Source: CAZIVE01 sp964542435
GTDB taxonomy: Bacteria; Bacteroidota; Bacteroidia; Bacteroidales; Tannerellaceae
DNA: 16,594 nt
Assembly (NCBI GenBank): GCA_964542435.1
Contig: CAZIVE010000058.1
Span: forward strand, 1 to 16,594
Direction of reading: 5' to 3'
Part shown: piece after piece, positions 8,177-13,168 of the stretch
Numbering within the stretch: position 1 is the first letter of the stretch
How the letters are laid out: each line of letters opens with the position of its first letter
Program-made: the position numbers and the translations under genes
The notes under the pieces: generated by a model
Databases searched by the model: none
What the model saw: only the letters and a program-made list of their open reading frames with translations
Told to the model about the DNA's origin: nothing

Positions 8177-8722
8177 TTAGAGCAACATACCGGCTGCCAC
8201 CTCTTCAGCAACCGCTTTGCCGCGAACTGCAGTGACGATAGCCAATGCGAAATCGAAGACAAATCCCGGACCTTTTCCTGTGATCACATTTCCGTCCGTT
8301 TCCGTTGCTTTACCTGTGGCTTTGGCTCCAATCAGGAAATCTTCAAATCCCGGATAACATGTAGCACGATGACCTTTAAGCAAGCCCATCGTACCCAGCA
8401 CCATTGGCGCTGCACAGATAGCAGCAACGATTCTGTCCGAGCGATACTGGTCAAGAAGCAGCTCTTTCAGAGGCTCACACTCCTTGAGATTCTTTGCTCC
8501 GGGCATTCCACCAGGAAGTATCAAGGCATCAGGGATACGGATGTCTGCCTCTTTCAGCAGTTGATCTGCATGGATCTTGATGCCATGCGCACCAGTAACA
8601 TCCAGACTATTGCTGATGGACACTGTCTCCGCGTCTATTCCTGCACGACGAAGCACATCTACTGTGCCAATGGCTTCTGTTTCCTCAAAACCTTCAGCCA
8701 AAAACAAAAAGACTCTTTTCAT
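8177..8722 (-). CDS. DJ-1/PfpI family protein
   Basis: A 181-residue cytoplasmic protein covering a complete DJ-1-like domain. Seen: the N-terminal FLAEGFEETEAIGTVDVLRR, in which Glu16 matches the DJ-1 glutamate (human Glu18); ALILPGGMPGAKNL at 67-80; and AAICAAPMVLG with the reactive Cys103 at the nucleophile elbow, equivalent to human Cys106. These features place it in the DJ-1/YajL branch rather than among the PfpI proteases. Proposed roles in this branch include redox sensing, protein protection and glyoxalase-like activity; none can be assigned here. It begins 9 nt after tonB and so is very likely translated from the same transcript, though it has no known part in TonB energy transduction. 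Confidence 0.9.
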   Translation of the reverse strand: MKRVFLFLAEGFEETEAIGTVDVLRRAGIDAETVSISNSLDVTGAHGIKIHADQLLKEADIRIPDALILPGGMPGAKNLKECEPLKELLLDQYRSDRIVAAICAAPMVLGTMGLLKGHRATCYPGFEDFLIGAKATGKATETDGNVITGKGPGFVFDFALAIVTAVRGKAVAEEVAAGMLL

Positions 8723-8731
8723 AACGCTGGT

Positions 8732-9568
8732 TTATTTTAATTTATAAACGTAAGTAATGGTTCCACTTTGATTGTTGGAAGATTGTATGGAGTTGAAGCG
8801 AGCACGTTTTGCAGCATCGATGGCACTTCTGCGCATCGTGGCATTATCGATGTTCGTTCCTCTGCCTATTTCTGCAAAGATGACACTGCCTTTGGGATCA
8901 ACAGTGATGTTGATAACGATACGTCCCTCCTCTTGAATCGTGTAGGCAGGACGAGGCAGACCACCTTGTCCTATCGAACGACCATTGAGGTTAAACGAGC
9001 CATAACCACCAACGCCCGTATTGGCACCGTGATCAGAATTACCGAAAGGACTTCCCTGATTACCGACTCCAGAAGCTGCGCTACCTTGGCTGTTTCCAGC
9101 GCCGCCACCAATGCCAAAAGCTCCAGCCACTTTATTGCTGATTGCCTGCTGTTTGCGTCTTTGTTCATCGGCTACGCGCTGCCGTTCAGCTGTAGCTTTA
9201 TTGATGCGCTCCTGTTCGGCATTCTGCTGTTTGACAGCCTCCTCCTTACGGCGTTTGTCCTCTTTTTTCTTGGCATCTATGGCTACACTTTCCTCTTGAT
9301 CCTGTGTAATGAGATTTTCCTTAGGAGTGACCTGTTGAGTGGACGCGGGAGGTGGTGTGACAGTCGTCTCTTCTGGAGGCGTCTCGCCTGTATAGGCAGG
9401 TTCGAACATACCAGAGGCTTCGTCAACATTACCAAAGTTGACAACGACACCTCCATCCTCTTCCGGAACGACCGAATGCAACACGGTGAACCAAAGAATC
9501 AAAAGTATGGCCGCATGAAAGACAAGCGTTCCAACAAGACCATATATGTTTGCCTTCTTCAAGTTCAT
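8732..9568 (-). CDS. tonB: TonB-family energy transducer
   Basis: A 278-residue periplasm-spanning protein. Seen: a single N-terminal transmembrane helix at about 10-32 containing His18, which corresponds in place to the functionally important TonB His20 of E. coli; a Pro/Thr-rich stretch (about 63-83); a strongly charged Lys/Glu/Gln helical region (about 98-145) likely to be extended or coiled; a Gly/Ser/Asn-rich flexible linker (about 148-203); and a C-terminal TonB-like domain (about 205-278) with LPRPAYTIQEEGRIVINITV and DPKGSVIFAEIGRG. The charged helical region resembles TolA as much as proteobacterial TonB. Its start overlaps the exbD stop by 4 nt (ATGA), a mark of translational coupling, and exbB-exbD lie immediately upstream. 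It should transmit proton-motive force to outer-membrane receptors. Confidence 0.85.
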   Translation of the reverse strand: MNLKKANIYGLVGTLVFHAAILLILWFTVLHSVVPEEDGGVVVNFGNVDEASGMFEPAYTGETPPEETTVTPPPASTQQVTPKENLITQDQEESVAIDAKKKEDKRRKEEAVKQQNAEQERINKATAERQRVADEQRRKQQAISNKVAGAFGIGGGAGNSQGSAASGVGNQGSPFGNSDHGANTGVGGYGSFNLNGRSIGQGGLPRPAYTIQEEGRIVINITVDPKGSVIFAEIGRGTNIDNATMRRSAIDAAKRARFNSIQSSNNQSGTITYVYKLK

Positions 9569-9975
9569 CGCTGGGGTTTAGTAGCCAATACCATCTTGAA
9601 TTTGTTTTCGTTGGCTATGTTCAATATTTTGACAATCTCTTTATAAGGTACAGTTTCATCGGCATAGAGCGCGACGAACATATCGGGTTCCTTCTGGCTG
9701 CATTCCTGCAGGAAAGGTGTGATCTGATCAAAAGAGACCTGCATCTCTTTCTGCGTACCGAAAGCCACATAATAATTCAGATTCTGATCGATGGTCACGC
9801 GCGTCAACGGTTTAGCAGCCGTCTGCTGCTTCGACTGAGGCAGCGTTACCTTGATGGCATTGGGCACAACAACCGTGGACGAGATCATGAAGAAAATCAG
9901 CAGCAGGAAGATGACATCGGTCATCGACGCCATACTGAATCCGGCTTTCACTTTTGTTCTTCTCTTCAGTGACAT
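9565..9975 (-). CDS. exbD: ExbD/TolR family biopolymer transport protein
   Basis: A 136-residue inner-membrane protein of typical ExbD length. Seen: a short basic cytoplasmic N-terminus (SLKRRTKVK); one transmembrane helix at about 17-38 starting MTDVIFLLLIFFM, with Asp20 as the conserved proton-pathway aspartate; and a periplasmic domain with VTIDQNLNYYV and VALYADETVPYKEIVKIL, the usual ExbD/TolR fold. It sits 3 nt after exbB and overlaps tonB by 4 nt. Only one exbD is present; many Bacteroidota Ton clusters carry two in tandem. Confidence 0.93.
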   Translation of the reverse strand: MSLKRRTKVKAGFSMASMTDVIFLLLIFFMISSTVVVPNAIKVTLPQSKQQTAAKPLTRVTIDQNLNYYVAFGTQKEMQVSFDQITPFLQECSQKEPDMFVALYADETVPYKEIVKILNIANENKFKMVLATKPQR

Positions 9976-9978
9976 GAT

Positions 9979-10674
9979 TTATTTGGCTGGTTCGTTGAGT
10001 AAATCCATAAATTCCATTGTACGGGCTTCCATCTTGTTCACCACTCCATCGACCTGTGAGACCAAATAGTTGTAGGCGAAAAGAGCGATGATGCCGACGA
10101 CCAGACCACCAACGGTCGTCACCAAGGCTTCATAGATACCGCTGGAGAGCAGCGTCACATCGACATTGCTTCCTGCATTGGCCATATCGTAAAAGGCACG
10201 AACCATACCTGTTACCGTTCCAAGGAAACCGATCATCGGCGCACCACTTGCCGTGGTGGCAACAACAGGGAATCCCTTTTCCAATTTGGCAACTTCGAGG
10301 TTACCGACATTTTCGATGGCCACCAGAACGTCGTTCATCGGCCTTCCCAAACGAGTGATACCTGTCTCGATCATACGAGCCGAAGGCGTATTGGTGGAAT
10401 GGCAGAGGTTGAGTGCAGAATCGATTTTTCCTTCATGGATATAATCCTTAATACGATTCATGAAAGATTCGTCCTCTTTCCCTGCACGTTTGATAACGAT
10501 GATGCGCTGGATAAAAATATAGATGGCAAGGAGTGACAGGATCAGCAGTACGATCATGATCCATCCGCCTTTGACGGCCAGATCCATAATATTAATTTCT
10601 GCTTCGGTCGGGACTGTGTTTGCAGTGAGGTCTGGCATCGCTGCCGTGGACTGTGCTAATAATAACATACTCAT
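9979..10674 (-). CDS. exbB: MotA/TolQ/ExbB proton channel family protein
   Basis: A 231-residue inner-membrane channel subunit of the ExbB/TolQ/MotA family. Seen: an N-terminal periplasmic segment; helix 1 at about 37-58; a cytoplasmic domain (about 60-135) with SARMIETGITRLGRP; helix 2 region with GAPMIGFLGTVTGMVRAFYDM (about 145-164), the family signature; and helix 3 within GIYEALVTTVGGLVVGIIALFAYNYL (about 179-204). With ExbD it forms the proton-driven motor that energises TonB. The start could be ATG 10674 or the third-codon ATG at 10668; neither has a clear ribosome binding site. It follows pdxJ by 31 nt and precedes exbD by 3 nt, so the block pdxJ-exbB-exbD-tonB reads as one operon. 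Confidence 0.92.
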   Translation of the reverse strand: MSMLLLAQSTAAMPDLTANTVPTEAEINIMDLAVKGGWIMIVLLILSLLAIYIFIQRIIVIKRAGKEDESFMNRIKDYIHEGKIDSALNLCHSTNTPSARMIETGITRLGRPMNDVLVAIENVGNLEVAKLEKGFPVVATTASGAPMIGFLGTVTGMVRAFYDMANAGSNVDVTLLSSGIYEALVTTVGGLVVGIIALFAYNYLVSQVDGVVNKMEARTMEFMDLLNEPAK

Positions 10675-10705
10675 GGTGATTACTTATTGTTAGTGTTGAA
10701 ATTCG

Positions 10706-11440
10706 TTATCTGTCAAAATCTCTTTTAGGCTGCAGGCAAGCTTTATATCGGGCCACCGTCTCACGGAAGCCGAGATAGAGCGCGTCGCAGATCAGTGCGT
10801 GACCAATGGATACTTCGTCGAGCCAAGGAATCTGTTGCCAGAAATAGGCCAAATTTTCGAGACTCAAGTCATGACCGGCATTGACACCCAATCCAAGGCT
10901 CTTTGCCAAACGTGCTGCTTCTGAAAAAGGAGCAATAGCTTTCTCCCTATCGGAGGCATAAGCAGATGCATAAGGCTCGGTGTAGAGTTCTACGCGATCA
11001 GCACCTGTCTTGGCGGCAAGACGGATATTGTTCTCGTCGGTACCAACAAAGATAGAGGTGCGAACTCCCGCTTCACTAAAGGTATCCACCAATCTTGAAA
11101 GGAGATCAAAGTTACTCTTCACATCCCAACCTGCACTACTTGTCAAGGCATCCGGAGCATCAGGCACCAAAGTCACCTGAGTGGGCTTGATGGTCTGGAT
11201 AAGCTGTACGAAGCGATCGCTGGGATAACCCTCTATATTGAATTCAGTGTGAAGCACTGGCTTCAGATCAAAGACATCTTTATATCGTATGTGACGTTCG
11301 TCAGGTCTTGGGTGAACAGTGATGCCATCGGCTCCGAAGATCTCGAGGTCTTTCGCAACCTGCACGACATCGGGATTGTTCCCGCCTCTCGCATTGCGGA
11401 TGGTGGCAACCTTGTTAATATTCACACTTAAATTTGTCAT
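10706..11440 (-). CDS. pdxJ: Pyridoxine 5'-phosphate synthase
   Basis: A 244-residue cytoplasmic TIM-barrel enzyme of full family length. It condenses 1-deoxy-D-xylulose 5-phosphate with 1-amino-propan-2-one 3-phosphate to give pyridoxine 5'-phosphate, the last ring-forming step of the DXP-dependent vitamin B6 pathway. Seen: NARGG at 16-20; DGITVHPRPDERHIR at 38-52 with catalytic His43; FNIEGYP with Glu70; VTLVPD at 89-94; VELYTEPYA at 150-158; and LGVNAGHDLSLENL with His190. These three active-site residues are all in place. The N-terminal motif is NINKVATIRN, where E. coli PdxJ has NIDHIATLRN; this form is, from memory, usual in Bacteroidota. It is the first gene of the minus-strand chain into exbBD-tonB and is divergent from the CBS-nadK pair. 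Confidence 0.96.
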   Translation of the reverse strand: MTNLSVNINKVATIRNARGGNNPDVVQVAKDLEIFGADGITVHPRPDERHIRYKDVFDLKPVLHTEFNIEGYPSDRFVQLIQTIKPTQVTLVPDAPDALTSSAGWDVKSNFDLLSRLVDTFSEAGVRTSIFVGTDENNIRLAAKTGADRVELYTEPYASAYASDREKAIAPFSEAARLAKSLGLGVNAGHDLSLENLAYFWQQIPWLDEVSIGHALICDALYLGFRETVARYKACLQPKRDFDR

Positions 11441-11469
11441 TGTTTAGCGGATTGTTGTTATTTCTTTTT

Positions 11470-11477
11470 TACTTTTG
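11470..11477 (+). promoter_or_regulatory. Candidate -7 element for the CBS-nadK unit
   Basis: The plus strand reads TACTTTTG, matching TAnnTTTG. It lies in the 147-bp divergent region, with a predicted start near 11484 and a leader of about 105-120 nt depending on which CBS start is used. No clear -33 element is seen; TTGTTG at 11452-11457 is too close. Confidence 0.4.
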
Positions 11478-11503
11478 CTGCTGTAGAACAAAGAAAGGTG
11501 ATT

Positions 11504-11537
11504 CGCTGATCTTATCAGACGCAACAGTTTCCAACTG
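11504..11537. promoter_or_regulatory. Two adjacent short hairpins in the pdxJ/CBS divergent region
   Basis: ctgat-ctt-atcag (near 11506-11518) is followed a few bases later by cagtt-tcc-aactg (near 11525-11537), two 5-bp inverted repeats with 3-nt loops. They lie between the two divergent -7 candidates, so they could be in both leaders or serve as operator half-sites. The function is unknown and stems this short can arise by chance. Confidence 0.25.
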
Positions 11538-11569
11538 CGACACACTTCTCTCTCTACTTAAAGTTTCGG

Positions 11570-11577
11570 CAAATTTA
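11570..11577 (-). promoter_or_regulatory. Candidate -7 element for pdxJ and the exbBD-tonB operon
   Basis: The minus strand reads TAAATTTG, matching TAnnTTTG. The predicted start near 11563 gives a leader of about 120 nt before the pdxJ ATG at 11440. The element lies just upstream of the CBS start codon, so the two divergent leaders would overlap. No -33 element is evident. Confidence 0.35.
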
Positions 11578-11587
11578 GCAGGATTTG

Positions 11588-12262
11588 ATGAATAACGGAA
11601 GAATGTTGATAAAAGATTTCATGACTAAAGAGATTCCGGTGCTGAAAAAAGGCGATACGGTCTCTTATGTGTTACAGCTGATGGATGAGTTCAAAGTTCG
11701 TCATCTGCCTATGGTTGACAACGGCATGTTTGAATGCCTCATCGATGAGAAGTCTCTCCTTTCCCGTACCAATGTCAATGAGGTGATCGGCTCGACGGTG
11801 ATCAGTTCACCAAGCGTGGATCCTGTGACACACATTCTCGATGCGCTCTCCTATTTCACCCGTTTCAAGGTTACGGTTCTGCCTGTCGTAAGCAAAGACA
11901 AGAGCTATCTCGGCAGCATCACACGCAATTCACTTGTGGATGCTCTTTCCGAAACGCTCGGCAGCGAGCAACCCGGAAGTATCATCGTGCTTGAGATTCG
12001 TCCGACAGACTATTCGCTCACCGACATCGCCCGCATCGTGGAGGGAAACAATGCACATGTACTGACGCTCATCTCTACGATTGCACCTGACACCGGACTG
12101 ATCCATGTCTCTCTCAAGATTGACTTGGAAGATGCTTCGCCCGTCATTCGAAGCTTCGAACGATTCAACTACACCATTCTCTTCCATTTCATGAATCATG
12201 GTGTGGTGTTCGACATCTTGCAGCAGCGCGTGGATGAACTTATACATTATATAAATATGTAA
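11588..12262 (+). CDS. CBS-domain pair protein with ACT-like C-terminus
   Basis: A cytoplasmic protein of 224 residues from ATG 11588; the in-frame ATG at 11603 (MLIKDFMTKEIPVL) has the GGAAG sequence just upstream and begins where CBS proteins usually do, so it is an equally good start. Seen: two CBS motifs in the first about 125 residues (KDFMTKEIPVLKKGDTVSYV with FKVRHLPMVDNG, then SSPSVDPVTHILDAL with FKVTVLPVVSKDKSYLGSIT), forming one Bateman module that normally binds adenine nucleotides. The remainder (about 128-220) starts SIIVLEIRPTDYSLTDIARI and ends in IRSFERFNYTILFHF, a pattern I read as an ACT-like regulatory fold, as in AcuB-type proteins. nadK begins 12 nt downstream, so the two are co-transcribed. 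A role in sensing adenylate or nicotinamide nucleotides for NAD kinase is inference. Confidence 0.88.
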   Translation: MNNGRMLIKDFMTKEIPVLKKGDTVSYVLQLMDEFKVRHLPMVDNGMFECLIDEKSLLSRTNVNEVIGSTVISSPSVDPVTHILDALSYFTRFKVTVLPVVSKDKSYLGSITRNSLVDALSETLGSEQPGSIIVLEIRPTDYSLTDIARIVEGNNAHVLTLISTIAPDTGLIHVSLKIDLEDASPVIRSFERFNYTILFHFMNHGVVFDILQQRVDELIHYINM

Positions 12263-12274
12263 TCTTGATGGATC

Positions 12275-13156
12275 ATGAAGAAAATTGGAGTGTTCGGCAG
12301 TACTTGCCAAGAAGATAAGATTGTCCTTATCAAACATCTCTTTGACAAACTCGCAGAACTGGATTGTGAAACGTATATAGACAGCGACTTCTTTCTTTTC
12401 ATGAAAGAGAAACTCCAGTATAATCCAAAGAAGAACGGACTGATCACAGGCGACATCTTCACCATAGACCTTGCTCTGAGCATCGGTGGCGACGGGACTT
12501 TCCTCCGCACCGCAGCTCGTGTCAACAAACAGAACATACCGATTCTTGGCATCAATACGGGACGACTCGGCTTTCTGGCCGATGTCAAGGAGACAGAGGT
12601 TGAGGATACATTGACTGAGATCCTCCATGACGAATATCATATCGAGGAGCGCAGCCAGCTTCGCCTCTTCACCGATGAACGGGCTTTTCTCGGCTATAAC
12701 TATGCACTCAACGAAATTGCCATTCTCAAACGCGACAGTTCGTCTATGATCACCATCCATACTTCTATCGACGGAGAATATCTCACCTCTTATGAAGCTG
12801 ATGGATTGGTCATCTCCACTCCTACCGGTTCCACAGCCTATTCGATGAGTGTGAACGGACCGATTATCGTGCCACAAAGCAACAGTCTTGTACTGAGTCC
12901 TGTGGCGCCGCACTCGCTCAATGTCCGTCCGCTTGTCATTCCTGATACCTGCATCATCTCTCTTCGTGTGGAAAGCCGCAGTCAGTATTTTCTGATTGCA
13001 CTCGACGGACGTTCGGAAGTTTTTCCTTCAGGCATTCATCTCCGCGTCTCCAAGGCCGACCATACGACCAAGGTAATCAAACGCAAGGATCACACCTTCT
13101 TCCGCACACTCAGAGAGAAACTCATGTGGGGCGCCGATCCGAGAATGATGATATAA
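12275..13156 (+). CDS. nadK: NAD kinase
   Basis: A 293-residue cytoplasmic enzyme that phosphorylates NAD to NADP using ATP or polyphosphate. Seen: the N-terminal KKIGVFGST strand; the family GGDGT loop at 71-75 (LSIGGDGTFLRTAA), whose Asp is catalytic; GINTGRLGFLAD at 92-103; ALNEIAIL with the Asn-Glu pair at 146-147 that contacts NAD; and SYEADGLVISTPTGSTAYSMS at 172-192, the NAD-binding signature. The length is normal. It starts 12 nt after the CBS-protein stop and ends 12 nt before the stop of the convergent GH106-type gene, a gap in which I find no terminator hairpin. Confidence 0.96.
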   Translation: MKKIGVFGSTCQEDKIVLIKHLFDKLAELDCETYIDSDFFLFMKEKLQYNPKKNGLITGDIFTIDLALSIGGDGTFLRTAARVNKQNIPILGINTGRLGFLADVKETEVEDTLTEILHDEYHIEERSQLRLFTDERAFLGYNYALNEIAILKRDSSSMITIHTSIDGEYLTSYEADGLVISTPTGSTAYSMSVNGPIIVPQSNSLVLSPVAPHSLNVRPLVIPDTCIISLRVESRSQYFLIALDGRSEVFPSGIHLRVSKADHTTKVIKRKDHTFFRTLREKLMWGADPRMMI

Positions 13157-13168
13157 ACAATCGCTTTC

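Noticed and set aside
8768..9646. 292-codon plus-strand open frame opposite tonB and exbD
   Set aside because: The minus-strand reading gives recognisable TonB and ExbD proteins with coupled starts; the plus-strand product is low-complexity Ser/Leu/Thr-rich and matches nothing I recognise.
11585..11587. TTG start codon for the CBS protein
   Set aside because: An ATG follows immediately at 11588 with AGGA upstream, and another ATG at 11603 fits family N-termini; the TTG adds nothing.
11930..12913. 327-codon minus-strand open frame opposite CBS protein and nadK
   Set aside because: It lies antisense to two well-supported genes with family motifs; the translated product has no domain-like pattern.
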